A DNA stretch of 64,000 nucleotides from Kitasatospora cheerisanensis KCTC 2395 (GTDB lineage Bacteria > Actinomycetota > Actinomycetes > Streptomycetales > Streptomycetaceae), in the NCBI RefSeq assembly GCF_000696185.1, contig NZ_KK853997.1:2294761-2358760 (forward strand). Reading direction: 5' to 3'. Below, piece by piece: positions 1-8,455 of the stretch. Under the pieces are notes generated by a model. That model was not told where the DNA came from. It made no database searches and saw only the letters and a list, made by a program, of their open reading frames with translations. Within the stretch, counting starts at the first letter, position 1. Every line of letters begins with the position of its first letter. Both the position numbers and the translations under genes were made by a program.

Positions 1-667
1 TGGCGGCGGTCGCGTAGATGTCCACGTACTCCTGGCCGGACAGCCGCATGATCTCGTACATCACCTCGTCGGTGACCGAGCGCAGGATGAACCGGTCGTT
101 CTCCATGCCCTGGTAGCGGGAGAAGTCCAGCGGACGGCCGATCCGGATGCCGGGGCGGACGCCGAAGTTGGGGATCACCTGGCCGGGCGGCTGCACCTTC
201 TCGGTGTCGATCATCGCGACCGGGATCACCGGAGCGCCGGTGGCCAGCGCGACCCGGGCCAGGCCGCCGACCTTGCCGCGGTACAGCTTGCCGTCGGGCG
301 AGCGGGTGCCCTCGGGGTAGACGCCGAACACCTCGCCGCGCTCGATCACCGCGATGCCGCTGCGGATCGCCGCCTCGCCGGCGCCGCGGGCGCCCGAGCG
401 GTCCACCGGCAGCTGGCCGACGCCCTTGAAGAACGCGGCGGTCAGCCGGCCCTTGATGCCGGGCGTGGTGAAGTACTCGGCCTTCGCGATGAACGTCACC
501 CGCCGCTTGAGCAGCGCGGGTAGGAAGAACGAGTCCGAGAAGGACAGGTGGTTGCTGGCGAGGATGGCCGGACCTTCGTCCGGAATGTTCTCCTCGCCCT
601 CCATCCACGGCCGGAAGAAGATCCGCAGCAGCGGCGCGACGATCATCTTCATCAGTCGGTAGAACAA
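1..667 (-). CDS. PlsC-family 1-acyl-glycerol-3-phosphate acyltransferase (3' end outside window)
   Basis: Membrane-associated acyltransferase that should transfer an acyl chain to lysophosphatidate in phospholipid synthesis. The visible part (about 222 residues) has the family's catalytic box SNHLSFSD (His40, Asp45) and the substrate-binding box PEGTRS near residue 116, preceded by a hydrophobic, basic N-terminus. The start is a TTG at 667 with GGAGG a few bases upstream; no ATG fits better. The gene runs off the left edge, so its C-terminus is unseen. It is divergent from the hydrolase gene at 832. Family assignment is firm; the exact acyl substrate is not known. Confidence 0.9.
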   Translation of the reverse strand, partial: MFYRLMKMIVAPLLRIFFRPWMEGEENIPDEGPAILASNHLSFSDSFFLPALLKRRVTFIAKAEYFTTPGIKGRLTAAFFKGVGQLPVDRSGARGAGEAAIRSGIAVIERGEVFGVYPEGTRSPDGKLYRGKVGGLARVALATGAPVIPVAMIDTEKVQPPGQVIPNFGVRPGIRIGRPLDFSRYQGMENDRFILRSVTDEVMYEIMRLSGQEYVDIYATAA

Positions 668-831
668 CCGGGGCCTCCTGTTGTGCGGACCGGACGATCC
701 TAATGCTTGCGCCCGCGCGCCCGTGCACCGGCGATCCGTCCGGCCCGGCTCCGGGCCTCTGTACGGGGCTTCCCGCCCGTGGGACGATCGAGCCACCCTC
801 ACCCTGCCCCGCACTTCCAGGAGTCCTGCCG

Positions 832-1611
832 ATGCCGCTGCTGCCGGGAGCCGAGCCGTACCGCCACGACGGCGGTCCGGTCGGCGTGCTGCTCGTCCAC
901 GGTTTCACCGGTTCCCCGCAGTCCATGCGCCCGTGGGCCGAACACCTGGCCGCCGCCGGGCTCTCCGTCTCCGCTCCGCTGCTGCCCGGCCACGGCACCC
1001 GCTGGCAGGACCTCCAGCCGACCCGCTGGGAGGACTGGTACGCGACCGCGGACGCCGCCCTCGCCGAACTGGCCGACCGCTGCGAGCAGGTGTTCGTCTG
1101 CGCGCTGTCGATGGGTTCCTCGCTCGCCCTCAAGCTGGCCGAGCGGCACGGCGACCGGATCTCCGGACTGGTGCTCGTCAACCCGTCGGTGCGCTCCGAC
1201 AACCCCGCGACGGTACTCCTTCCGGTGCTCCGCCACCTGGTGCCCTCGCTGCCCGGGGTCGCCGGGGACATCGCGCTGCCCGGCGCGGTCGAGGTCGGCT
1301 ACGACCGGGTTCCGCTGCACGCCGCCTGGTCACTGGCCCGGCTGTGGAAGAGCGTCCAGGCGGGAATGCCCGCCGTCACCCAACCCGTTCTGCTGTTGCA
1401 CAGTCCGCAGGACCACGTGGTCTCGCCGAGCAACTCGGCGATGGTGCTCGCCCGGATATCCTCGACCGATGTGACGGAGCTGCTGCTCGACCGCAGCTTC
1501 CACGTGGCCACGCTGGACCACGACGCCGGTCTGATCTTCGAGGCGAGCCTCGACTTCGTCCGGCGGCTGGCCCCGGCAGCGGCGGTCGATGCCGGGAACC
1601 ACTCGGGCTGA
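832..1611 (+). CDS. Alpha/beta hydrolase (carboxylesterase / monoacylglycerol-lipase type)
   Basis: 259-residue soluble serine hydrolase. The oxyanion-hole motif HGFTG lies at residues 23-27, the nucleophile elbow ALSMGS puts the catalytic serine at residue 93, and an Asp in SPQDHVV and a His in SFHVATLDH near the C-terminus complete a plausible triad. This resembles the short Est30-like carboxylesterases. The ATG at 832 is preceded by AGGAG; a longer in-frame extension upstream is not protein-like. The next gene starts 10 bases after the stop, so the two are probably co-transcribed. Physiological substrate unknown; a short-chain ester or monoacylglycerol is inferred from the family. Confidence 0.88.
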   Translation: MPLLPGAEPYRHDGGPVGVLLVHGFTGSPQSMRPWAEHLAAAGLSVSAPLLPGHGTRWQDLQPTRWEDWYATADAALAELADRCEQVFVCALSMGSSLALKLAERHGDRISGLVLVNPSVRSDNPATVLLPVLRHLVPSLPGVAGDIALPGAVEVGYDRVPLHAAWSLARLWKSVQAGMPAVTQPVLLLHSPQDHVVSPSNSAMVLARISSTDVTELLLDRSFHVATLDHDAGLIFEASLDFVRRLAPAAAVDAGNHSG

Positions 1612-1621
1612 AAGGCCGATA

Positions 1622-2218
1622 GTGAACGAGACCAGCAAGGCGAACGACGACGAGGACCTGCCCCGCGACGACCCGAAGGCGGCCGAGTCCGCCGAAGAAG
1701 CCGCGCCCGAGCCCGCCCCGCGGCGTCCCGCCGCCGGCAGCCAGGCCGAGCAGGACGCGATCTTCGCCGCGCTGGTCGCCCAGTTCGACGAGCCGGTGGA
1801 CGCCACCGACCCGGTCTGGCCGGACGCGGAGAACGTCCCCGAGCGCCCCGTCCGGCGGCCGAGCGCGCCCACCGGCCCCACCGGCCTCGGCGACTTCACG
1901 CCCCGCCCGGTCCCCCGCCCCGCCGCCGGCGGCCCGCGCGACTACTCCGTCGCGGAGGACGAGGACGAGGACCACTTCGTCCCGCCGGAGCCCCCGCCGC
2001 TGCCGCAGGCCGACACCACCGCCAAGTTCGCCTGGCTGGCCGTCCTCGGCGGGCCCGCGCTGCTGCTGTTCGACGCGGTGGTCTGGCGCGAGGTCTCCGG
2101 CTGGCCCGCCTGGGTCGGCGTCATCGCCTTCCTCGGCGGCTTCGGCACCCTGGTCTCCCGCATGAAGGACCGCGACGACGACGAGCCCGAGGACCCCAAC
2201 GGCGGCGCCGTCGTCTGA
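1622..2218 (+). CDS. Hypothetical membrane protein with acidic/proline-rich N-terminus
   Basis: 198 residues. The first roughly 140 are hydrophilic, rich in Glu, Asp, Pro and Ala, and likely disordered. They are followed by two hydrophobic segments (around WLAVLGGPALLLFDAVVW and WVGVIAFLGGFGTLVS) and a short charged tail. I chose the GTG at 1622 because GAAAGG lies just upstream and because it follows the hydrolase stop closely. No catalytic motif is visible and I do not recognise a named family; the layout suggests a small membrane-anchored protein co-expressed with the upstream hydrolase. Confidence 0.8.
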   Translation: MNETSKANDDEDLPRDDPKAAESAEEAAPEPAPRRPAAGSQAEQDAIFAALVAQFDEPVDATDPVWPDAENVPERPVRRPSAPTGPTGLGDFTPRPVPRPAAGGPRDYSVAEDEDEDHFVPPEPPPLPQADTTAKFAWLAVLGGPALLLFDAVVWREVSGWPAWVGVIAFLGGFGTLVSRMKDRDDDEPEDPNGGAVV

Positions 2219-2219
2219 C

Positions 2220-2285
2220 GCCCGCGCCGCGCACCGGGGCTGACGACCGCTCGGCCCGGCCCGGCCCGGCCGTCAGGGCGCGGGC
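2220..2285. terminator. Inverted repeat between convergent genes
   Basis: GCCCGCGCC (2220-2228) pairs with GGCGCGGGC (2277-2285), and inside it CTGACG (2240-2245) pairs with CGTCAG (2271-2276). It sits where the forward hypothetical gene and the reverse exo/endonuclease gene meet, so it probably ends transcription from both sides. The loop holds GGCCC repeats. Confidence 0.55.
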
Positions 2286-3031
2286 ACCCGCAGCGCCGCC
2301 AGTACCGGCAGGTGGTCCGTCGCCGCCCGCAGGTCCTCCGCCGAGACGCCCGGCAGCGGGTACGGCACCCCGCAGCCCAGCACGTCGATGTCCGGCGTGG
2401 CGAACACCCCGTCGATCCGCTGGTACGGCAGCGCCGGCACCGAGGTCAGCGTCCCGCCCCACGGCGCCTTCGCGTGAGCGTCCGTCAGCTCCTCCGCGAA
2501 CGCCCGCCAACCCGGGCCCTCCGGTGGCTCGTTGAAGTCCCCGGCCACCACCGAGGGCTCCCCCGGCCGCAGGTGACGCCGCAACAGCTCGAACTGCCGC
2601 AGCCGCTCCTCGGGTTGGAGACTCAGGTGGCAGCTCGTCACCGAGAACGGGCGCGACCCGCCGATCCGCAGCAGCGCACTCGCGAACCCGCGCGCGTGCA
2701 GCCCCCGGGTCTTCGGCAGCAGCACGTCCCGCAGCTCCACCACGTCCACCCGCAGCTTGCCGAGCAGCAGCGGCCCCGCCGCGACCCGGCCGCCGCCGGC
2801 CAGGATCACCATCCCGGTCCGGTGCGCGAGCCACGCCGCGGCCTTCTCGCTCTTCCAGTACCGCGGCGACTCCTGCACACACACCACGTCCGGATCGCAC
2901 GCCCGGATCACCCGAGCCACCGCCGCCCGGTCGTCGCGCAACGACCGCACGTTGTAACTCATCACCCGCACCCGCCGCGCGCCGTCCGGCTCCACCCCGG
3001 ACGACGCCAACGCAACATCAGTGTCCGTCAC
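2273..3031 (-). CDS. Endonuclease/exonuclease/phosphatase family protein
   Basis: About 252 residues with the EEP fold signatures in order: MSYNVRSL (metal-site Asn), VVCVQES (metal Glu), SCHLSL, VVAGDFNEPP (catalytic Asp/Asn) and a C-terminal ATDHLPVLA (Asp-His pair). This is a metal-dependent phosphoesterase, soluble, with DNA, RNA or an inositol/lipid phosphate as possible substrates. The GTG at 3031 is the longest reasonable start; the ATG at 2962, immediately before the first motif, is an alternative. It lies downstream of glk on the same strand, but a long hairpin separates them. Confidence 0.85.
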   Translation of the reverse strand: MTDTDVALASSGVEPDGARRVRVMSYNVRSLRDDRAAVARVIRACDPDVVCVQESPRYWKSEKAAAWLAHRTGMVILAGGGRVAAGPLLLGKLRVDVVELRDVLLPKTRGLHARGFASALLRIGGSRPFSVTSCHLSLQPEERLRQFELLRRHLRPGEPSVVAGDFNEPPEGPGWRAFAEELTDAHAKAPWGGTLTSVPALPYQRIDGVFATPDIDVLGCGVPYPLPGVSAEDLRAATDHLPVLAALRVPAP

Positions 3032-3107
3032 CTGACAGACAGTAACAGGACGGGAACCAGGAGGGCAGGGCTGTTCCGGCGGCACGTGGAACTGCCCGGA
3101 ACGGAGC

Positions 3108-3176
3108 GCACCCGCCCGGCAGGATCGCGCCGCGCACCATGACGTGCACGTGTCCGCGACCCGACCGGGCGGGTGC
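3108..3176 (-). terminator. Long nested hairpin downstream of glk
   Basis: A perfect 12-base inverted repeat (GCACCCGCCCGG 3108-3119, CCGGGCGGGTGC 3165-3176) encloses a second, imperfect hairpin at 3119-3162. It follows the glk stop at 3187 and is likely its terminator. The inner 44 bases resemble a segment at 8399-8442 (see findings). Confidence 0.6.
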
Positions 3177-3186
3177 CCCGGGAGAA

Positions 3187-4128
3187 CTAGCTGCGCGCCA
3201 GGTCCGCCGCCCCGGCGATCCCCGCCGCCGAGCCCATCGACGCCAGCACCACGTTGGCCCGCGGTCGGGCCGGACCCCCCGTCAGGTACTTCCCGAACGC
3301 GGCCGTGACCGGGTCGAGCAGCAGCCGGCCGGAGTCCGAGACGCCGCCGCCGAGGACGAAGACCGCCGGGTCGAAGAGCGCGGCGAGGTCGGCCATGCCG
3401 CGGCCGAGCCAGTCGGCGATCTCCGCGTAGCAGGAGAGGGCCAGCGGGTCGCCCTCCTCCGCGGCCTGGGTGATGTGGATGCCGCGGATGGTCTCGGCGA
3501 CGCCGTCGTTGAGTTCGAGCATGCGCTTGCCGGCGATCGGGTCGGCGGCGGCCTTCTCGCGGCCGTAGCGCCGCAGCGAGCGCCCGGAGCCGTACTGCTC
3601 CCAGCAGCCGTGGCCGCCGCAGCCGCAGAGCAGGCCGTCCGGGACCATGTTGAGGTGGCCGATCTCGCCGGCCACGCCGAACCGTCCGCGGTGCAGGCGG
3701 CCGTCGAGGACGATGCCGCCGCCGATGCCGGTGCCGACGGTGATCAGGACCATGTCCTCGTACTCGGCGGCGGCGCCGAACCGGAACTCGGCCCAGGCGG
3801 CGCAGTTGGCGTCGTTCTCGACCACGGTAGGCAGGCCGGTGAGCTCCTCGACGCGCTGCTTGAGCGGCTCGTTCTCCCAGGCGATGTTGGGCGCCATCAG
3901 GACGGTGGAGCGGTCCCGGCTGACGAAGCCGGGCGCGCCGACGCCGACGGCGGCGACGTCGGAGTACTGCTCCTTCAACTCCCGTACGCCCTGGGCGATG
4001 GCGTCGACCGCCCACTGGGGGTCGGCCGGGGTGGGCACCCGGGTCTTGGCCAGAATCTCGCCGGACTCGTCGACCACGCCTGCTGCGATCTTGGTACCGC
4101 CGACGTCCACGCCGATGGTCAGAGCCAT
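3187..4128 (-). CDS. glk: ROK-family glucokinase
   Basis: 313-residue cytoplasmic kinase that phosphorylates glucose to glucose-6-phosphate. The N-terminus carries the phosphate-binding loop DVGGTKIA; the mid-region has TVGTGIGGGIV and the ROK zinc signature CGCGGHGCWEQ near residue 165. Length matches ROK glucokinases of actinobacteria (about 315). The ATG at 4128 follows AGGGAC. In Streptomyces coelicolor the ROK glucokinase is central to carbon catabolite repression; the motifs and the neighbourhood fit that orthologue. Divergence from other genes upstream leaves about 200 bases for a promoter, including the inverted repeat at 4151-4167. Confidence 0.95.
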   Translation of the reverse strand: MALTIGVDVGGTKIAAGVVDESGEILAKTRVPTPADPQWAVDAIAQGVRELKEQYSDVAAVGVGAPGFVSRDRSTVLMAPNIAWENEPLKQRVEELTGLPTVVENDANCAAWAEFRFGAAAEYEDMVLITVGTGIGGGIVLDGRLHRGRFGVAGEIGHLNMVPDGLLCGCGGHGCWEQYGSGRSLRRYGREKAAADPIAGKRMLELNDGVAETIRGIHITQAAEEGDPLALSCYAEIADWLGRGMADLAALFDPAVFVLGGGVSDSGRLLLDPVTAAFGKYLTGGPARPRANVVLASMGSAAGIAGAADLARS

Positions 4129-4150
4129 GTGTCCCTCAGCTATTCACTCG

Positions 4151-4167
4151 TTCCCGCTCAGCGGGAA
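4151..4167. promoter_or_regulatory. Perfect inverted repeat upstream of glk
   Basis: TTCCCGCT-C-AGCGGGAA, 8-base arms around one base, 23 bases before the glk ATG. With a one-base centre it cannot form a good RNA hairpin, so a protein operator is more likely. Which regulator would bind is unknown. Confidence 0.4.
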
Positions 4168-4326
4168 ACGGTACCGGCTGAGGGGTGCCCACGTACACAG
4201 TCCGGCCTACATTATCCGAAGGCATTTCCCGGCGAACTTGGCCGCATGCATTCAGAAGTCATACCAACTGTCCCGTTCGGTGATGGCTCGAAACCATAAC
4301 GTGACAATGGCGAACCACCGGCTTAA

Positions 4327-4605
4327 CTACTTGTCGGAGGCCTCTTCGGCCCCGTCGAGGTCCACCCGCTCGGTCTCGGCGTGTTGGGGCGCCGACCAGC
4401 GCTGTTCGTGCCCAGCCACCGCGGCCCGGTACGCGGCCAGCAACTCCCCGCCGGCGGCGGCCAGGTGGCCGTACACCTCGGGGTTGGACTCGCGCAGCCG
4501 GCCACCGATCTCGACGGCCTTGCCGCCGAGTGCGGTCGCGAACTTCCGCACCTCTTCCACCAGCGGCGCGAAGTCGCCCGTCCCGCCCGGCTGTTCCGTA
4601 CCCAT
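4327..4605 (-). CDS. Small hypothetical protein (DUF5304-like), last gene of SRPBCC/ArsA operon
   Basis: 92 residues, helical and rich in Ala, Gly and Glu, with an acidic tail ending DLDGAEEASDK. The ATG at 4605 overlaps the stop of the ArsA-like gene (TGATG), with GGGAG upstream, so translation is probably coupled. I believe it belongs to the streptomycete family DUF5304, from memory of the gene neighbourhood; function is unknown. Constant association with the ATPase-like gene suggests a partner role. Confidence 0.75.
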   Translation of the reverse strand: MGTEQPGGTGDFAPLVEEVRKFATALGGKAVEIGGRLRESNPEVYGHLAAAGGELLAAYRAAVAGHEQRWSAPQHAETERVDLDGAEEASDK

Positions 4606-5795
4606 CACACGCTCCCGTCGGTCGGATTCCACTGCCCGCGCGGCCACAGCGCCGGGTCGGGGGTGAACCGCACCGACAGCGTCCCGTCGGCCAGGCCGGC
4701 CCCGCTGACCGTGCAACGGCGCAGCGCGGACGGGAGTGCCACGACCCGCCGGTAGCTTCCGGCGCCGAGGACCAGTTCGTCGCCGCGGCGCAGCAGTTCG
4801 AGGTCCTCGCGGTCGGCGCCGGGCAGCGGCAGATGCCATATCAGCAGGTTCTCGGCGGCCAGCCGGTCCTCGGTCCACGGCTCGCCGGACGCGGGGACGC
4901 CGGGGGCGCCGGCCCGGTAGAGCTGCTCGGCGAGCGCCTCCAGGCTGCCGTCGGGCTGCCGGGCGGTCAGCAGCGGGACGTCCAACTGTGCGGCCAGGTC
5001 GTTGAGTTGCTCGCGCTGCCGGGCGGCGGTGCGGGCCAGCCACGGGTCCGCGGAGTCGACCGCGGCGGCGGGGTGCGCGCCGTGCGCGACCACCGCGTCC
5101 AGCGGCAGGCCGTGCAGGGCGAGTCCGGCCCGGATCCGGGCGAGCGCGCGCGGCGCGGGGCGGGCGGCGTCCAGCACCAGGCGGACGGTGGTGCCGGGCG
5201 CGGTGATCGCGGCGGCGGCCTCGGCCAGCGCGGCGGACGCGGCGGTCCGGGCCTCGAACAGCTTGTCGGTGGGCATCGGGACGCCCGCCAGCCCGGCCAG
5301 CAGCGGGCGCAGCGCGCGGGCGGCCTGGCGCTGTTCGGGCAGCAACCGGGCCAGGTAGCGCTCCAGTTGGGCGGGCAGCGCCAGGGTGGCGATCAGTTCG
5401 GCGGGCGCCGGGGCGGCGACCACCAGCACCTCGGCGTCGGCCCGGGACAGCGCGCGCAGCAGGGCGAGGGCGCGGGTGCCGGGCAGCGGGGTGAGTTCCT
5501 CGGGGTCGAGCGGCTGGGCGCCGATCAGGTCGAGCGCGGGGGCGAGCCGGTCGCGGTAGCCGTCCAGCGCGGCGCGGAACGCGGCCTGCTCGTCGATCCG
5601 GACGGCGGCCAGGCACCGTTCCAGTCCGACGGGTTCGTGGCCGAGCCGGACGCCGAGCAGGTCGTCGACGGCCCGGTGCGGGTCGTCGGCGGCCAGCAGC
5701 AGGGTCTCGCTGCCCTGCCGGGCGTGGTGCAGGGCGGTGGCGGCGGCGATCCTGGCGGACTCCGGGCCGCTGATCAGTACGGTGCGGGTGGCCAC
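4605..5795 (-). CDS. ArsA/GET3-like protein with degenerate P-loop and C-terminal HSP20-like domain
   Basis: 396 residues, in the ArsA/GET3 ATPase family by overall layout. The N-terminus (VLISGPESARIAAATA) lies where ArsA proteins have GKGGVGKT, but the essential P-loop lysine is missing, so ATP hydrolysis is doubtful. The C-terminus (from about 320, LPLPGADREDLELLRRGDE to GTLSVRF) matches the small HSP20-like domain that closes many bacterial ArsA homologues. The GTG at 5795 lies 8 bases after the upstream SRPBCC stop; the next gene overlaps by one base. The operon suggests binding of a hydrophobic or membrane ligand. Confidence 0.82.
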   Translation of the reverse strand: MATRTVLISGPESARIAAATALHHARQGSETLLLAADDPHRAVDDLLGVRLGHEPVGLERCLAAVRIDEQAAFRAALDGYRDRLAPALDLIGAQPLDPEELTPLPGTRALALLRALSRADAEVLVVAAPAPAELIATLALPAQLERYLARLLPEQRQAARALRPLLAGLAGVPMPTDKLFEARTAASAALAEAAAAITAPGTTVRLVLDAARPAPRALARIRAGLALHGLPLDAVVAHGAHPAAAVDSADPWLARTAARQREQLNDLAAQLDVPLLTARQPDGSLEALAEQLYRAGAPGVPASGEPWTEDRLAAENLLIWHLPLPGADREDLELLRRGDELVLGAGSYRRVVALPSALRRCTVSGAGLADGTLSVRFTPDPALWPRGQWNPTDGSV

Positions 5796-5803
5796 GGGCC
5801 CGG

Positions 5804-6238
5804 TCAGCCCTCGACGCGCTTCTTCAGGCCGGCCAGCGCCCGGTCGATGATGACCTTCTCCGCCTTGCGCTTGATCATGCCGAGCATCGGGATCTTGACG
5901 TCCACGGCCAGCTGGTAGGTGACCTCGGTGCGGCCCTGGCCCGCGGGGGCGAGCCGGTAGGAGCCGTCCAGGGCGCGCAGCATCTGGCTCTTGACCAGGG
6001 TCCAGCTGACCTCGCGGTCGCCGTCCCAGGTGTAGGCGAGCACGTGCTCGTCGCGGATCGCGCCGGCGTCCAGCAGCAGGCGCACCTCGGCGGCGCGGCC
6101 GTCCGGTCCGGTCTGCAGGACCTCGATCTCCTTCAGTTCGTCGGTCCACTCCGGGTAACCGGCGAAATCGGCGATCACCGCCATCACCTCGGCCGGGGTG
6201 GCGTCGATGACAATGCTCGACCTGGTGTGCTCCGCCAT
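5804..6238 (-). CDS. SRPBCC-family (polyketide cyclase/START-like) protein
   Basis: 144 residues beginning with the typical SRPBCC strand-helix (SSIVIDATPAEVMAVIADF, YPEWTDELKEIEVL) and ending in the long C-terminal helix (KRKAEKVIIDRALAGLKKRV). These proteins hold a hydrophobic ligand in a deep cavity; no enzymatic residue can be assigned. It is first in a three-gene reverse operon with the ArsA-like protein and the small 92-residue protein. GGAGG lies just before the ATG at 6238. Confidence 0.88.
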   Translation of the reverse strand: MAEHTRSSIVIDATPAEVMAVIADFAGYPEWTDELKEIEVLQTGPDGRAAEVRLLLDAGAIRDEHVLAYTWDGDREVSWTLVKSQMLRALDGSYRLAPAGQGRTEVTYQLAVDVKIPMLGMIKRKAEKVIIDRALAGLKKRVEG

Positions 6239-6485
6239 TGCGGCCTCCGCGATCTCCCTGTGCTGCTGTACGCCCAGCAGAGGCTATCGCGGGCGGGACC
6301 GCGCGCTTCCCGCGCGGGCACCTACCGGCGGGTCACCTGTGGACTGCCGTAGGGTTCCCTTCGGTCCATCCCACGTCCGACCTGCGATGTGACGATTGGA
6401 ACAACGAGGCCGACCCCCCTGGTCGAACTCACCTACCCAGCAGTAACGTCCAGTCGTCCCGCAGCGTCGCAGACGAGGAGCAGTC

Positions 6486-8285
6486 TTGCTCGAGGAGTTC
6501 AGCCTTCCGGCCCGCTACCAGGTCCCGAGTGAGGGCAACCTCGCCGACCTGGTCCACCAGAACGCGGAGCGGCACCCGGGCGTCGCTGTGCTCAGCCGCA
6601 AGGCGGACGGGCAGTGGCAGGACCTCACCGCCGCCCAGTTCCTCGCCGAGGTGCACGCCGCCGCCAAGGGCCTGATCGCCGCCGGCGTCGGCCCCGGCGA
6701 CCGGGTCGCCGTGATGTCCCGCACCCGCTACGAGTGGACGCTGCTCGACTTCGCGATCTGGACCGCCGGCGCGATCACCGTCCCGGTCTACGAGACCTCC
6801 TCCGCCGAGCAGGTGCAGTGGATCCTCGGCGACTCCGGCGCGCTCGTCGTGATCACCGAGACCGACCAGCACGCCGCCGTGGTCGCCGGGGTCCGCGAGG
6901 CGCTGCCCGAGCTCAAGCACACCTGGCAGATCGAGCGCGACGGCATCGCCGCGCTGGTCCGCGGCGGCCAGGACGTCGCCGACCAGGTGATCGCCGAGCG
7001 CCGCGTGATCGCGAACGCCGACTCGATCGCCACCATCGTCTACACTTCCGGCACCACCGGCCGCCCCAAGGGCTGTCAGCTCACCCACGGCAACTTCCTC
7101 GCCGAACTGGGCAACGTCACCGCCCGGATGCCCGAGCTGTTCGTCACCGGCGAGTCCTCGGTGCTGCTGTTCCTGCCGCTGGCCCACGTGCTCGGCCGGA
7201 TCGCCGAGATCGCCGCGGCCATCGCCCCGGTCAAGCTCGGCCACGTCTCCGACATCCGGAACGTCACCGAGGAGCTCGGCTCCTTCAAACCGACGCTGAT
7301 CCTCGGCGTCCCCAGGGTCTTCGAGAAGGTCTACAACACCGCCCGCGCCAAGGCCCAGGCCGACGGCAAGGGCAAGATCTTCGACCGCGCCGCCGACACC
7401 GCCGTCGCCTACAGCCGCGCCCTCGACGCCGGCGGCCCCTCGCTCGGCCTGCGGATCAAGCACGCGATCTTCGACAAGCTGGTCTACGTCAAGCTGCGCA
7501 ACGCGCTCGGCGGCCGCTGCAAGACCGCCATCTCCGGCGGTGCCCCGCTCGGCGAGCGGCTCGGCCACTTCTACCGCGGCATCGGCTTCTCCGTCCTGGA
7601 GGGCTACGGCCTCACCGAGTCCTGCGCCGCCACCACCTTCAACCCCAACGTCCGGCCCAAGATCGGCACCGTCGGCCAGCCGCTGCCCGGCTCCTCGGTC
7701 CGGATCGCCGAGGACGGCGAGGTCCAGCTCAAGGGCCCGCAGATCTTCACCGGCTACTGGAACAACCCCACGGCCACCGCCGAGGCCCTCCAGGACGGCT
7801 GGTTCTCCACCGGCGACCTCGGCTCCCTCGACGCCGACGGCTACCTGACCATCACCGGCCGCAAGAAGGAGATCATCGTCACCGCCGGCGGCAAGAACGT
7901 CGCCCCCGCCGTGATCGAGGACCGCATCCGCGCCCACGCCCTGGTCGGCGAGGTCATGGTGGTCGGCGACCGCAAGCCCTTCATCGCCTGCCTGATCACC
8001 GTCGACGACGAGTTCTTCCCCCGCTGGAAGGCCCTCAACAACAAGCCCGCCGACGCGACCGTCGCCGACCTCCGCGAGGACCCAGACCTCCTCGCCGCCC
8101 TCCAGGCCGCCGTCGACGACGGCAACCAGGCCGTCTCCCACGCCGAGGCCGTCAAGAAGTTCCGCCTCCTCACCACCACCTTCACCGAGGCCAGCGGCCA
8201 CCTCACCCCGTCCCTCAAGCTCAAGCGCAACGTCGTCCTCAAGGACTACGCGGCCGACATCGAGGCCCTCTACACGAAGAAGTAG
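6486..8285 (+). CDS. Long-chain fatty-acid--CoA ligase (AMP-binding)
   Basis: 599-residue acyl-CoA synthetase of the FadD15/ACSL type, which adenylates fatty acids and transfers them to CoA. The ATP/AMP motif YTSGTTGRPKG lies near residue 182, the gate region GYGLTESCA near 378, the hinge motif GWFSTGDLG near 438, and TGRKKEIIVTAGGKNV near 457 contains the catalytic-lysine loop. Length fits the FadD15 group. The start is TTG at 6486 with GAGGAG five bases before it. It is divergent from the SRPBCC operon; 247 bases between them hold both promoters. A tandem repeat and hairpins follow the stop. Confidence 0.93.
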   Translation: MLEEFSLPARYQVPSEGNLADLVHQNAERHPGVAVLSRKADGQWQDLTAAQFLAEVHAAAKGLIAAGVGPGDRVAVMSRTRYEWTLLDFAIWTAGAITVPVYETSSAEQVQWILGDSGALVVITETDQHAAVVAGVREALPELKHTWQIERDGIAALVRGGQDVADQVIAERRVIANADSIATIVYTSGTTGRPKGCQLTHGNFLAELGNVTARMPELFVTGESSVLLFLPLAHVLGRIAEIAAAIAPVKLGHVSDIRNVTEELGSFKPTLILGVPRVFEKVYNTARAKAQADGKGKIFDRAADTAVAYSRALDAGGPSLGLRIKHAIFDKLVYVKLRNALGGRCKTAISGGAPLGERLGHFYRGIGFSVLEGYGLTESCAATTFNPNVRPKIGTVGQPLPGSSVRIAEDGEVQLKGPQIFTGYWNNPTATAEALQDGWFSTGDLGSLDADGYLTITGRKKEIIVTAGGKNVAPAVIEDRIRAHALVGEVMVVGDRKPFIACLITVDDEFFPRWKALNNKPADATVADLREDPDLLAALQAAVDDGNQAVSHAEAVKKFRLLTTTFTEASGHLTPSLKLKRNVVLKDYAADIEALYTKK

Positions 8286-8289
8286 GGGC

Positions 8290-8317
8290 GCACCGCCAGA
8301 GAGGCACCGCCAGAGAG
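8290..8317 (+). repeat. 14-base tandem duplication
   Basis: GCACCGCCAGAGAG occurs twice head to tail (8290-8303 and 8304-8317), four bases after the acyl-CoA ligase stop. Non-coding. Confidence 0.85.
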
Positions 8318-8346
8318 CGCACCCACAGGGGCGCGTGGGGGCACCT

Positions 8347-8449
8347 CCCAGCCCGCCAGGGCTGGGGGAGAACTGCGCGAAGGGGAACGCAGCTGTCAGC
8401 AAGATCGCGGCACGGGCCATGACCTGCACGTGCTCGCGACCTTGCTGAC
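8347..8449. terminator. Two hairpins between convergent genes (dispersed-type intergenic element)
   Basis: CCCAGCCC (8347-8354) pairs with GGGCTGGG (8359-8366). Then GTCAGCAAG (8395-8403) pairs perfectly with CTTGCTGAC (8441-8449), and the pairing continues inward with few mismatches. The element lies between the acyl-CoA ligase and the convergent mannosyltransferase and can stop transcription from both. The second hairpin resembles the one at 3119-3162. Confidence 0.65.
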
Positions 8450-8455
8450 GGCCAC

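Noticed and set aside
681-1622. Long Arg/Gly/Ala-rich open frames overlapping the alpha/beta hydrolase
   Set aside because: Shadow frames of a high-GC gene; the 832 frame has a full catalytic triad and a ribosome site.
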